Below, piece by piece: positions 6,725-14,124 of a stretch of DNA of 14,124 nucleotides. The notes under the pieces were generated by a model that searched no databases, had not been told where the DNA came from, and was given only the letters and a program-made list of their open reading frames with translations. The position numbers were made by a program, and so were the translations under genes. Every line of letters starts with the position of its first letter. Position 1 is the first letter of the stretch. This DNA is from Ramlibacter sp. (GTDB lineage Bacteria; Pseudomonadota; Gammaproteobacteria; Burkholderiales; Burkholderiaceae_C), in NCBI GenBank assembly GCA_025351615.1, contig JANXVP010000243.1:1-14124 (forward strand), in the 5' to 3' direction.

Positions 6725-7054
6725 ATGACCGACCCGGAATACATGGACCGCGCCGAGGAACTGCTGACGCGCATCGAAACCAGCTGCGACCGCATCAATG
6801 ACGAATCGGACACGGACATTGACAACCAGCGGGTCGGCGGGATGGTCACCATGACCTTTGGCAATGGCACCCAGATCATCGTGAACCTGCAAAAGCCGCT
6901 GCAGGAGGTCTGGATGGCGGCCAGGGCCGGCGGCTTTCACTACCGGTTCGATGGCGCGCAGTGGACCGATACCAAGGGGCAGGGTGAGTTCTTCGACCAC
7001 CTGGCCCGCTATGCGAGCGAGCAAGCCGGCCAGCCGCTGCGCTTTGCCGGCTGA
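6725..7054 (+). CDS. cyaY: Iron-sulfur cluster assembly protein CyaY (frataxin)
   Basis: A 109-residue frataxin homologue, close to the usual bacterial length of about 106-110. It binds iron and modulates cysteine desulfurase IscS during iron-sulfur cluster assembly in the cytoplasm. The first helix is acidic, with E11, E12, D22, D26, E27, D29, D31 and D33 forming the likely iron-binding ridge. The conserved beta-sheet core [19 protein letters not shown] (38-56) continues into KPLQEVWMA and the FHYRF strand (71-75). The ATG at 6725 gives the typical N-terminus [11 protein letters not shown]; an in-frame TTG at 6695 would add ten untypical residues. The gene is divergent from lptM and convergent with mrcA, with a 7-base gap. 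Confidence 0.95.
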   Translation: MTDPEYMDRAEELLTRIETSCDRINDESDTDIDNQRVGGMVTMTFGNGTQIIVNLQKPLQEVWMAARAGGFHYRFDGAQWTDTKGQGEFFDHLARYASEQAGQPLRFAG

Positions 7055-7061
7055 CCCGCGC

Positions 7062-9494
7062 CTAGTTGCGAAACAGGTCCAGGATGCTCTTGCGCTCGTC
7101 GGGGGCGGGCAGCGTCTGGCGACTGGGTGGCAGTCCCTCCGAGTTCATCAAGCTCTTGTCTTCCGGCACCGCCGGCGCTCCACCAGCCGGACCGGCTGTC
7201 ACGCCAAGGCTGGAGACCCCGGCGCCCCGCGCGTACTCTTCGTAGTACCACTCGCCTCCCACGTTGACGACGCCTTGCGGTGCCGACGGCTCCATCACCG
7301 GCACGCCTTTGAGTGCGGTTTCCATGAAGTTGATCCACACCGGCAGGCTCAAGCCCCCGCCGGTCTCGCGGTCGCCGAGCGAGCGCGGCGTGTCATAGCC
7401 CATCCAGACAATGGCCACCAGCGTCTGGTGGAATCCGTTGAACCAGGTGTCGATGGAGTCGTTGGTGGTACCGGTCTTGCCGTACAGGTCGGGGCGCTTG
7501 AGGTCGCGCTGCGCCCGTGCGGCGGTCCCCGACCGCGCGACTTCCTGGAGCAGCCTTTTCATGATGAACGCATTGCGCGAGTCGATGGCGCGAACCGATT
7601 CGTTGGGGAGCGGGGGCTGGCTTTCGACCAGCGCCTTGCCCCTCTGGTCCGTGATCCGGGTGACCAGCCAGGGGTTGATCCGGTAGCCGCCGTTGGCGAA
7701 GACCGAATAGCCCATGGCCATCTGCATCGGGGTCACCGAACCGGCGCCCAGCGCCATGGTGAGATACGGCGGGTGCTTTTCAGCGTCGAAGCCGAAGCGG
7801 GTGATCCAGTCCTGCGCGTTTTGCGCGCCCACGGCTTGCAGGATGCGAATCGAGACCATGTTCTTGGATTTCGCCAGCGCCATGTGCAGCGGCATGAGGC
7901 CCTCGAACTTGCCGTCGTAGTTCTTCGGCTCCCAGGGTTGGCCTCCCGTCACTCCGGCGTCGAAAAAGAGGGGGGCGTCGTTCACGATGGTCGACGGCGT
8001 GAAGCCCTTTTCGAGTGCTGCGGAGTAAATGAAAGGCTTGAAACCGGAGCCGGGCTGGCGCCATGCCTGGGTCACATGGTTGAACTTGTTCTTGTTGAAG
8101 TCGAAGCCGCCGACCAGGGCATGAATCGCGCCGTCCCGGGGATCGAGGGCGACGAAAGCGCCTTCGACTTCGGGCAGTTGCGTGATCTCCCAGGCATTCT
8201 TTGGCGTCCTGGCGATGCGGATCACCGCACCGCGCCGGATCTTGATCTTTGGGGGAGCCTTGTCCGACAGGCCGGACTGCGCCGGCCGGAGGCCCTCCCC
8301 GGCGATCTCGATGCGCTCGCCGGTCTGGCGCACCGCCATGATTTTTTTCAGAGTCGCGTCGAGGACCACGGCAGCGAGCACGTCACCGTTGTCGGGGTGC
8401 TCGGCGAGCGCATCGTCGATCGCGTCTTCTGCCTCTTTCGGATTGGCGGGCAACTCGACGAACTCTTCGGGGCCGCGGTAGATCTGGCGCCGCTCGTAAT
8501 CCATGATGCCCTTGCGAAGGCTTCTGTATGCGGCGTCCTGCTCGCTGGCTTTCACGGTGGTGAAAACGTTCAACCCCCGGGTGTAGGTTTCGTCGCCGTA
8601 CTGGGCATAGACCAGCTGGCGCACCGTTTCCGCGATGTACTCGGCGTGTACTTTCGTGTTGTCGCCGCCGCTGCGAACCTGCAGTTCCTGCTTCTTGGCC
8701 GTTGCTGCCTCCTCGGCGGTGATGAAACCGTTCTCCTGCATGCGCTCGATGATGTATTGCTGGCGAGCCCGGGCGCGGCTCGGATTGCTGATCGGGTTGT
8801 ATGCGGACGGGGCCTTGGGCAGTCCCGCAAGCATGGCGGCTTCGGCGATGGTCAGGTCCTTCATCGGCTTGCCGAAGTACGCGTCGGAGGCCGCAGCGAA
8901 GCCGTACGCGCGGTTGCCCAGAAAGATCTGGTTCATATAGATCTCCAGAATCTGATCCTTGGAGAGCATGTGTTCCAGCTTGAACGTCAGCAGGACTTCA
9001 TAGAGCTTGCGCGTGAAGGTTTTTTCGGAAGACAGGTAGACATTGCGCGCCACCTGCATCGTGATCGTCGAAGCCCCCTGGCTTTTCACGCGCCCCAGGT
9101 TGGCCAGCGCCGCTCGCACCAACCCCTTGTAGTCGACTCCGCCGTGCGAATAGAAGCGTGAATCCTCGATGGCGAGCACTGCATTCACCATGACTTTCGG
9201 AATGTCGCGGATCGGCGTCAGGTTACGGCGCTCTTCCCCGAATTCGCCCATCAGGAGTCCGTCTGCCGAATAAACCCTGAGCGGTAATTTGGGACGGTAA
9301 TCCGACAAATCGGAGATATCCGGCAGGTTTGGATAGGCGACCGCAAGTGCTACCCCTACGATGGTCACGACGCACACGATTCCCGCCAGAAAGACACCCC
9401 CAACCCAGAGCACCGCGCGCAACAGGCGGCCGCGCCAGGCGGGAGAGGAGGGACTTGAAGACGAGCCGGACGCAGGGGAGGGATCAGAAGGCAT
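7062..9494 (-). CDS. mrcA: Penicillin-binding protein 1A, bifunctional transglycosylase/transpeptidase
   Basis: An 810-residue class A penicillin-binding protein that polymerises and cross-links peptidoglycan. There is a short Ser/Pro-rich cytoplasmic tail (1-20), one membrane anchor (about 28-54) and a GT51 transglycosylase domain. That domain has the catalytic Glu110 in EDSRFYSHGG, GASTITMQ (140-147) and RKLYEVLL (162-169). A PBP1A-type OB insert follows (about 340-440). The transpeptidase has the nucleophile Ser483 in SGFK (483-486), SKN at 543-545 and KTG at 673-675. All catalytic motifs are intact. The tail after about 740 is low in complexity and ends ILDLFRN. It is divergent from pilM, the arrangement (ponA-pilM) known from many pseudomonads and betaproteobacteria. 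Confidence 0.97.
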   Translation of the reverse strand: MPSDPSPASGSSSSPSSPAWRGRLLRAVLWVGGVFLAGIVCVVTIVGVALAVAYPNLPDISDLSDYRPKLPLRVYSADGLLMGEFGEERRNLTPIRDIPKVMVNAVLAIEDSRFYSHGGVDYKGLVRAALANLGRVKSQGASTITMQVARNVYLSSEKTFTRKLYEVLLTFKLEHMLSKDQILEIYMNQIFLGNRAYGFAAASDAYFGKPMKDLTIAEAAMLAGLPKAPSAYNPISNPSRARARQQYIIERMQENGFITAEEAATAKKQELQVRSGGDNTKVHAEYIAETVRQLVYAQYGDETYTRGLNVFTTVKASEQDAAYRSLRKGIMDYERRQIYRGPEEFVELPANPKEAEDAIDDALAEHPDNGDVLAAVVLDATLKKIMAVRQTGERIEIAGEGLRPAQSGLSDKAPPKIKIRRGAVIRIARTPKNAWEITQLPEVEGAFVALDPRDGAIHALVGGFDFNKNKFNHVTQAWRQPGSGFKPFIYSAALEKGFTPSTIVNDAPLFFDAGVTGGQPWEPKNYDGKFEGLMPLHMALAKSKNMVSIRILQAVGAQNAQDWITRFGFDAEKHPPYLTMALGAGSVTPMQMAMGYSVFANGGYRINPWLVTRITDQRGKALVESQPPLPNESVRAIDSRNAFIMKRLLQEVARSGTAARAQRDLKRPDLYGKTGTTNDSIDTWFNGFHQTLVAIVWMGYDTPRSLGDRETGGGLSLPVWINFMETALKGVPVMEPSAPQGVVNVGGEWYYEEYARGAGVSSLGVTAGPAGGAPAVPEDKSLMNSEGLPPSRQTLPAPDERKSILDLFRN

Positions 9495-9520
9495 TGGTGT
9501 CCAGGTAACTGCCCGCAGTG

Positions 9521-9526
9521 ATTATA
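9521..9526 (-). promoter_or_regulatory. Candidate -10 box for mrcA
   Basis: A perfect TATAAT on the minus strand, 26 bases upstream of the mrcA start codon, gives a leader of about 20 bases. No good -35 is seen at 16-18 bases spacing (CCTTCC at 9549-9544), so an activator may be needed or the box may be chance. Confidence 0.45.
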
Positions 9527-9530
9527 AAAA

Positions 9531-9572
9531 GGGGTCTCGGGCGGGAAGGTGTGGCGGGCGGTCGCGGGCGGG
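9531..9572 (+). other. Cluster of six G-runs just upstream of the mrcA -10 box
   Basis: G-runs of three or more lie at 9531-9534, 9539-9541, 9543-9545, 9556-9558, 9566-9568 and 9570-9572. The loop at 9546-9555 is 10 bases; the others are 1-7. This could form a G-quadruplex on the plus strand, across the mrcA -35 region. In GC-rich DNA such clusters can also be chance. The remaining intergenic bases (9573-9668) show nothing I can name. Confidence 0.3.
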
Positions 9573-9668
9573 CCATTCGGCCAAACGCGGTGAGGTCTGG
9601 ATTCATTATTGCAGGTCCATGCGTCGGTTTTTGGCAACGAATGGTAGGGGGCAAACAGGAAAATCCCT

Positions 9669-9697
9669 TTGAGAGACAAGGATGTTGCTGCTAGCAT
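9669..9697 (+). promoter_or_regulatory. Candidate sigma-70 promoter of the pilMNOPQ operon
   Basis: TTGAGA (9669-9674, five of six consensus bases) and TAGCAT (9692-9697, four of six) are separated by exactly 17 bases. Transcription would begin near 9704, leaving a leader of about 50 bases before the pilM GTG. Confidence 0.4.
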
Positions 9698-9742
9698 TGA
9701 AGTGATTTCTTAACTTTGTTACGCCGCGAAATCCGGGGTATC

Positions 9743-9747
9743 AGGAG
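9743..9747 (+). promoter_or_regulatory. Ribosome binding site for the pilM GTG start
   Basis: AGGAG lies 6 bases before GTG at 9754. It supports this non-ATG start, which gives the conserved SALGSLFSR-type N-terminus. Confidence 0.7.
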
Positions 9748-9753
9748 ACTGTA

Positions 9754-10833
9754 GTGAGCGCACTGGGGTCGTTGTTTAGCCGCCAGCCGGCACCTTTGCT
9801 GGGCTTGGACATCAGCTCATCCAGCGTCAAGCTGGTTGAACTGAGCCGTGACAAGGAAGGCAACCTGGTCCTGGAACGTTGCGCGATCGAACCGCTCGAG
9901 CGGGGCTGGATCACCGACGGCAATGTCGAGAAGTTCGAGGAAGTGGCTGAAGCCATGCGGCGCGTGGTCAAGAAAAGCGGCACTCGGACCCGCAATGTGG
10001 CGATGGCGCTTCCCCCTTCCGCGGTGATCACCAAAAAGATCATCCTGCCGGGCGGGATGAGCGAGCAGGACCTCGAGGTCCAAGTCGAAACCGAGGCTAA
10101 CCAGTACATCCCGTTCTCGCTAGACGAGGTTAGCCTCGATTTCTGCGTGATCGGCCCCAGCCCGACTTCGGCTGGCGACGTTGAAGTCCTGATCGCCGCC
10201 TCGCGCCGGGAAAAGGTCCAGGACCGTCAGGGACTGGCAGAAGCGGCTGGCCTCAAGCCTGTGATCATCGACGTTGAATCGTATTCCTCCAGGCTGGCCG
10301 CTGGGCGCCTGATCGAGGCGCTGCCGAACAAGGGGGTGGACACGATGGTCGCCCTGTTCGAAGTTGGCGCCTTCACCACGAGCATGCAGGTGATTCGCAA
10401 CGACGAGGTGCTCTACGACCGGGACCAGGCGTTTGGCGGGGCGCAACTGACCCAGCTGATCGTTCGCCAGTACGGGTTCTCGTCGGAAGAAGCCGAAACC
10501 AAGAAGCGCAACGGTGACCTTCCGGAAGACTATGACGCGGGCGTGCTCAAGCCGTTCGTAGAGAGCATGGCGCAAGAAATCGCGCGGGCGATGCAGTTTT
10601 TCTTCACCAGCACCCCCCATAACCGGGTCGACTACGTGATGCTCGCCGGTGGGTCTTCCGCGCTTCCCGGCCTGACCGAGACTGTGACTGCGCAGACGTC
10701 CTTTCCGTGCATGCTGGCCGATCCCTTCGAAGGCATGCTGATCGGCGAAGGCGTGCGGGAGAAGAAAATGCGGCGCGAGGCTCCTTCGTACCTGACTTCC
10801 TGCGGTCTGGCCATGCGGAGGTTCCTGCAGTGA
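9754..10833 (+). CDS. pilM: Type IV pilus inner-membrane platform protein PilM
   Basis: A 359-residue cytoplasmic actin-like (FtsA/ASKHA fold) protein that binds the N-terminal tail of PilN and connects the alignment complex to the pilus motors. The phosphate-1 region LLGLDISSSSVKLVEL (15-30) is typical. FGGAQLTQ (227-234) and the adenosine-loop region YVMLAGGSSALPGL (294-307) are also present. The phosphate-2 segment reads LFEVGAFTTS (201-210), with Glu203 where many PilM proteins have Asp in a VDIGA motif. The start is GTG with AGGAG upstream. The stop overlaps the pilN GTG by four bases (GTGA). It is the first gene of the pil operon and divergent from mrcA. Confidence 0.96.
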   Translation: MSALGSLFSRQPAPLLGLDISSSSVKLVELSRDKEGNLVLERCAIEPLERGWITDGNVEKFEEVAEAMRRVVKKSGTRTRNVAMALPPSAVITKKIILPGGMSEQDLEVQVETEANQYIPFSLDEVSLDFCVIGPSPTSAGDVEVLIAASRREKVQDRQGLAEAAGLKPVIIDVESYSSRLAAGRLIEALPNKGVDTMVALFEVGAFTTSMQVIRNDEVLYDRDQAFGGAQLTQLIVRQYGFSSEEAETKKRNGDLPEDYDAGVLKPFVESMAQEIARAMQFFFTSTPHNRVDYVMLAGGSSALPGLTETVTAQTSFPCMLADPFEGMLIGEGVREKKMRREAPSYLTSCGLAMRRFLQ

Positions 10834-11444
10834 TCCTGATCAACCTGCTGCCGCATCGCGAGGCCGCCCGCAAGCGCCGGCGCGACGCGTTCTATGCGAC
10901 GCTCGGGGTCTCGGCCTTGATGGGCGGCGTGATCGCCGGCGTCATCTTCCTGTGGTACGCCGCGCAGATTTCCAACCAGCAGAACAAGAACCTGGTGCTT
11001 CAGACCGAGCTCAAGCGGCTTGAAGGCCAGATCAAGGATATCGCGACGCTGCAGGAAGAAATTGCCGCCCTGCGCGCACGCCAACAGGCGGTTGAAGATC
11101 TGCAGGCTGACCGCAACCTGCCTGTCCACCTGCTGAACGAACTCGTGCGACAGCTGCCGGACGGCGTCTACGTCACCAGTGTGAAGCAGGAAAACCAGAT
11201 CGTGTCGATTCAGGGCATGGCCCAGTCGAACGAGCGCGTGTCGGAGCTTTTGCGCAACCTCGGCAACAACAGCCCCTGGCTGACCAAGCCGGAACTCGTT
11301 GAGATCGTCGCCGCTAGCGTTCCTCTGGGTAAAGAGCAGCGTCGGGTGGCGAACTTCCAGATGAAGGTCAAGCTGCTGCGTACCAGCGAGGCGCAGAAGG
11401 CCGCTGCCGCCGCCAGCGCTGCATCCGTTCCAGGGAAAACCTGA
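10830..11444 (+). CDS. pilN: Type IV pilus inner-membrane protein PilN
   Basis: A 204-residue bitopic membrane protein. Its cytoplasmic tail begins with the PilM-binding motif INLLPHR (4-10). A basic stretch (14-18) and one membrane segment (about 22-44) follow, then a periplasmic coiled coil (about 48-95) and the PilN ferredoxin-like domain (about 97-184). It forms the heterodimer with PilO that spans the periplasm from platform to PilP/PilQ. The start is the GTG at 10830, set by the INLLPHR motif and by GGAGG at 10817-10821. It overlaps the pilM stop by four bases. An upstream in-frame Met at 10707 lies inside pilM and is rejected. The C-terminal tail is Ala-rich. Confidence 0.95.
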   Translation: MILINLLPHREAARKRRRDAFYATLGVSALMGGVIAGVIFLWYAAQISNQQNKNLVLQTELKRLEGQIKDIATLQEEIAALRARQQAVEDLQADRNLPVHLLNELVRQLPDGVYVTSVKQENQIVSIQGMAQSNERVSELLRNLGNNSPWLTKPELVEIVAASVPLGKEQRRVANFQMKVKLLRTSEAQKAAAAASAASVPGKT

Positions 11445-11446
11445 CC

Positions 11447-12121
11447 ATGGCAAGCACGTCACCGTCCAAATTCAACCTCGCGACGCTTCAGCAGTCGTTG
11501 CAGGCCCAGTTTCGTGGCCTCAATCCGAACGACCCCTCCTCCTGGCCGGCGTTTCCGCGGTTTGTGCTGTGCTTTCTCCTGATGTCGGCCATTGTGGTGG
11601 CTCTCTGGTTCGCATGGCTGAACAGCTCAGACGCAGAGCTCGATACCGAGCGCGCCAAGGAAGTTGCGTTGAGGGACGACTACAAGAAGAAACTCAGCCA
11701 GGCCGTGAATCTCGACGCCCTGAAAAAACAACGCGAACAGGTTCAGCAGTACGTCACGCAGCTCGAAAAGCAGCTTCCCAGCAAGGCGGAGATGGATGCG
11801 CTTCTGTCCGATATCAACCAGGCTGGCCTCGGCCGCAGTCTTCGCTTCGAGTTGTTCCGGCCGGGGCAGGTCAGCGCCAAGGAATATTACGCCGAGCTGC
11901 CGATCGCCCTGCGCGTGGCGGGCCGGTACCACGATGTCGGCTCGTTTGCTTCCGACATTGCCAATCTCTCGCGCATCGTGACACTGAACAACCTCAGCAT
12001 CGTGCCGGCGAAGGACGGGATATTGCAGATGGAAGCGACTGCCAAGACCTTCCGGTACCTGGACGCCGATGAGGTCGCAGCGCAGCGCAAGGCTGTCGGT
12101 CCGGGAGCGAAAAAGAAATGA
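11447..12121 (+). CDS. pilO: Type IV pilus inner-membrane protein PilO
   Basis: A 224-residue protein with a cytoplasmic N-terminus (1-36) and one membrane segment (about 37-58). A periplasmic coiled coil (about 60-112) leads to a PilO ferredoxin-like domain with FRPGQ (137-141) and YYAELPIALRVAGRYHD (147-163), both typical of the family. It pairs with PilN and holds PilP in the alignment complex. The gene begins two bases after the pilN stop, and AGGGA lies about 10 bases upstream of the ATG. Its TGA overlaps the pilP ATG (ATGA). The C-terminus is Lys-rich and unconserved. Confidence 0.95.
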   Translation: MASTSPSKFNLATLQQSLQAQFRGLNPNDPSSWPAFPRFVLCFLLMSAIVVALWFAWLNSSDAELDTERAKEVALRDDYKKKLSQAVNLDALKKQREQVQQYVTQLEKQLPSKAEMDALLSDINQAGLGRSLRFELFRPGQVSAKEYYAELPIALRVAGRYHDVGSFASDIANLSRIVTLNNLSIVPAKDGILQMEATAKTFRYLDADEVAAQRKAVGPGAKKK

Positions 12122-12660
12122 ACCATCGAGGCGCCGGCGCCCTTGCCGCACTGATTGCCGTTCTGGGCGGCTGCGGTTCCTCCGATCAGGATGAACTGCA
12201 GAAGTGGATGACTGAGCAACGGGCCCAGACCCGGCCCAGCGTACAGCCGATCCCGGAGCCCAAGAAATTCACACCCCAGGCCTACACCCAGGAAGCCGCC
12301 ACCGACCCGTTCAGCAACCAGAAGCTGACGCAAGCCCTCAAGCGGGATTCCGCACAGGTCAGCGCCAATGCCGGGCTGGTCGCTCCCGAACTGGCGCGCC
12401 GTAAGGAGCCGCTTGAAAGCATCCCCCTGGACGCGGTGACCATGGTGGGCAGTCTGGTGAAGCAAGGCCAGCCCGTGGCTCTGGTCAAGGTTGATAACCT
12501 GTTGTATCAGGTGCGGCCCGGCAATTACCTGGGACAAAACTACGGCCGCATCACCAAGGTGGGGGAAACCGAGTTGTCGCTGCGCGAGATCGTGCAGGAC
12601 GCCGGCGGTGAATGGATCGAGCGAACTGCCACATTGCAACTGCAAGAGAGGTCAAAATGA
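12118..12660 (+). CDS. pilP: Type IV pilus inner-membrane lipoprotein PilP
   Basis: A 180-residue pilot-like lipoprotein. A short signal peptide ends in lipobox L-G-G-C with Cys19 lipidated. A disordered, Pro/Gln-rich linker (about 20-95) carries the DPF element (63-65) common in PilP. The beta-sandwich domain follows (about 98-176), with YQVRPGNYLGQNYGRI at 129-144, the family hallmark. PilP is anchored in the inner membrane, binds PilNO and reaches to the N0 domain of PilQ. Overlaps of four bases with both pilO and pilQ (ATGA each) indicate tight coupling and fixed stoichiometry. Confidence 0.95.
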   Translation: MNHRGAGALAALIAVLGGCGSSDQDELQKWMTEQRAQTRPSVQPIPEPKKFTPQAYTQEAATDPFSNQKLTQALKRDSAQVSANAGLVAPELARRKEPLESIPLDAVTMVGSLVKQGQPVALVKVDNLLYQVRPGNYLGQNYGRITKVGETELSLREIVQDAGGEWIERTATLQLQERSK

Positions 12661-14124
12661 ACAAACATCACTGGGCGTTGCGGCGAACGTGGCACGTATG
12701 TGCGGGATTGCTGCTGGCAGGCCTGGCGCTGGCGGCGCAAGCCCAGACGGTGGTCGAGTCCGTTTCCAGTTCCATTCAGGGCGGAGTCGAGGTTGTCAGG
12801 GTGGATTTCTCGCAGCCGCTTGATGCGGTTCCCGCGGGCTTCGCAATCCAGGCGCCGGCGCGCATCGCGCTGGATATTCCCGGCGCATCGAACGGGTTGG
12901 GCCGTTCCACAATCGACATCAACCAGGGCAACGTGCGCTCGGTAAATGTCGTGCAGGCGGGCGAGCGGACCCGGCTGGTCCTGAATTTGAAGTCTCCCAC
13001 TGCGTACAGGGCGCAACTGGTCGGAAAATCGCTGCTCATTACGCTCGAATCTGTCTCTGCGGTTGCGCCTGCGCCAAGCAGCGCTCCGGCTTTTGCCGAG
13101 AGCCGCAACCGCGACACCCAGCCGTTGCGGGACCTGGATTTCCGCCGCGGCCCGGACAGCTCCGGCCGGGTCGTGGTCGATCTGCCCAACAACCAGGTTG
13201 GCGTCGACATCCGCCAGCAAGGCCAGACCCTGGTCGTCGAATTCCTCAAGTCGACCCTCCCCGAAGGCTTGCGCCGCCGCCTCGACGTGACTGACTTTGG
13301 CACGCCGGTGCAAACCATCACGACCTTCCAGGCCGGGGACCGCGTGCGCGTCGTCATCGAGCCGAAAGGCGCCTGGGAGCACAGTGCGTACCAGAGCGAC
13401 AACCAGTTCGTGGTCGAGGTGCGGCAACTGAAAGTTGACCCGAACAAGCTCTCGCAGGGCCCGGGCTACACGGGCGAGAAACTCTCGCTGAATTTCCAGA
13501 ACATCGAGGTTCGGTCGCTGCTGCAGGTGATTGCGGACTTCACAAACTTCAATATCGTGACCTCCGACTCGGTCACCGGCGCAGTGACACTGCGACTCAA
13601 GGACGTGCCGTGGGATCAGGCGCTTGACATCATCATGCAGGCCAAGGGCCTGGGAATGCGCAAGACAGGCAACGTGCTGCTGATCGCGCCCAGGGATGAA
13701 CTGGCCGCCAAAGAAAAGCTAGACCTCGAGGCGCGTGCGGCGATCCAGAACCTGGAGCCGCTACGGACCCAGTCCTTCCAGCTCAACTACACCAAGGCGG
13801 CGCTGCTTGCGGCGCAACTCACGACCGGTACCGGCGCCGCACGCATCCTGAGCATCCGGGGCAGCGTCATCGCAGAACCGCGCACCAACCAGCTGTTCGT
13901 CACTGACGTTCCCGGCAAGCTGGAGCAGGTGCAGCAACTGATCGCGAAGCTCGACATCGCTGTGCGCCAGGTGCTGATCGAAGCCAGGATCGTCGAAGCT
14001 AGCGACACCTTCGGCAAGTCACTGGGGGTCAGGCTCGGCGGAAGCGATCTGCGCGGCGTCCGCGGCGGCGATGCGGGTTACTCCGTCGGCGGGGGTAACC
14101 GGGTTGCAATCGGCGGCACCTATA
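12657..14124 (+). CDS. pilQ: Type IV pilus secretin PilQ, N-terminal 489 residues, cut by window end
   Basis: The reading frame stays open to the window end. It starts at the ATG overlapping the pilP stop, with AGAGAGG five bases upstream. A Sec signal peptide covers about 1-30 (cleavage near AQAQ). Two AMIN domains follow (about 33-130 and 157-256), which bind peptidoglycan. The secretin N0/STN domain is at about 274-345 (LSLNFQNIEVRSLLQVIADF region), and N1 is at about 372-434. The beginning of the secretin core has VRQVLIEARIVEAS (436-449). Full PilQ proteins have about 700 residues, so the outer-membrane beta-barrel gate is missing. PilQ forms the ring through which the pilus leaves the cell. 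The gene itself shows no sign of truncation other than the window edge. Confidence 0.96.
   Translation, partial: MNKHHWALRRTWHVCAGLLLAGLALAAQAQTVVESVSSSIQGGVEVVRVDFSQPLDAVPAGFAIQAPARIALDIPGASNGLGRSTIDINQGNVRSVNVVQAGERTRLVLNLKSPTAYRAQLVGKSLLITLESVSAVAPAPSSAPAFAESRNRDTQPLRDLDFRRGPDSSGRVVVDLPNNQVGVDIRQQGQTLVVEFLKSTLPEGLRRRLDVTDFGTPVQTITTFQAGDRVRVVIEPKGAWEHSAYQSDNQFVVEVRQLKVDPNKLSQGPGYTGEKLSLNFQNIEVRSLLQVIADFTNFNIVTSDSVTGAVTLRLKDVPWDQALDIIMQAKGLGMRKTGNVLLIAPRDELAAKEKLDLEARAAIQNLEPLRTQSFQLNYTKAALLAAQLTTGTGAARILSIRGSVIAEPRTNQLFVTDVPGKLEQVQQLIAKLDIAVRQVLIEARIVEASDTFGKSLGVRLGGSDLRGVRGGDAGYSVGGGNRVAIGGTY

Noticed and set aside
6467..7024. A 185-residue version of LptM starting at 7024
   Set aside because: The extra 104 residues are antisense to cyaY and precede a complete lipoprotein signal peptide.
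6951..9161. A 736-codon open frame on the plus strand, antisense to mrcA
   Set aside because: It mirrors the PBP1A coding frame in GC-rich DNA, has no recognisable domain, and would overlap cyaY. mrcA has all catalytic motifs, so this is a shadow frame.
10632..11462. A 276-codon minus-strand frame across pilM/pilN
   Set aside because: Antisense shadow of overlapping pil genes, with no recognisable protein features.

Overview
The window is GC-rich, almost fully coding DNA from a betaproteobacterium. It is most likely Burkholderiales, and probably Comamonadaceae or a close family. This rests on the protein sequences and on a gene neighbourhood I know from that order: engB, cytochrome c4, msrPQ, lysA-lptM, cyaY, mrcA (ponA) and pilMNOPQ. 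There are 15 protein genes. The first and last run off the window edges. I see no tRNA, rRNA, CRISPR array, insertion sequence or phage gene, and no non-coding stretch longer than about 260 bases.

Region 1 (1-2141): the C-terminal end of a LpxL/HtrB-type lipid A acyltransferase on the plus strand, converging on a minus-strand pair. That pair is the ribosome-assembly GTPase engB and a translationally coupled alpha/beta hydrolase with an epoxide-hydrolase-type Asp nucleophile. Region 2 (2142-5189): a diheme cytochrome c4 gene, then a minus-strand gene for a small exported protein with one EF-hand and 25 methionines in 143 residues. Divergent from it is msrP-msrQ, the periplasmic methionine sulfoxide reductase and its heme membrane partner. 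Region 3 (5193-7054): lysA (last step of lysine synthesis) overlapping lptM (outer-membrane lipoprotein that helps LptD), and divergent cyaY (frataxin). Region 4 (7062-14124): mrcA (bifunctional PBP1A) divergent from the type IV pilus alignment and secretin operon pilM-N-O-P-Q. Adjacent pil genes overlap by 4 bases or lie 2 bases apart, and pilQ is cut by the window end.

Most of the window is conserved housekeeping and envelope functions. The most interesting part is the divergent pair at 2875-5189. A methionine-packed, exported EF-hand protein shares a 219-base intergenic region with the enzyme system that repairs oxidised methionine in the periplasm. That resembles in concept the MrpX/YedY1-YedZ1 hypochlorite-scavenging system described in Azospira, but with an EF-hand protein as the possible sacrificial partner. 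The link is an inference from position and composition. A 20-base imperfect palindrome sits just upstream of the methionine-rich gene and could be an operator. Cytochrome c4 is also not followed by resB-ccsB, which I would expect there in relatives.
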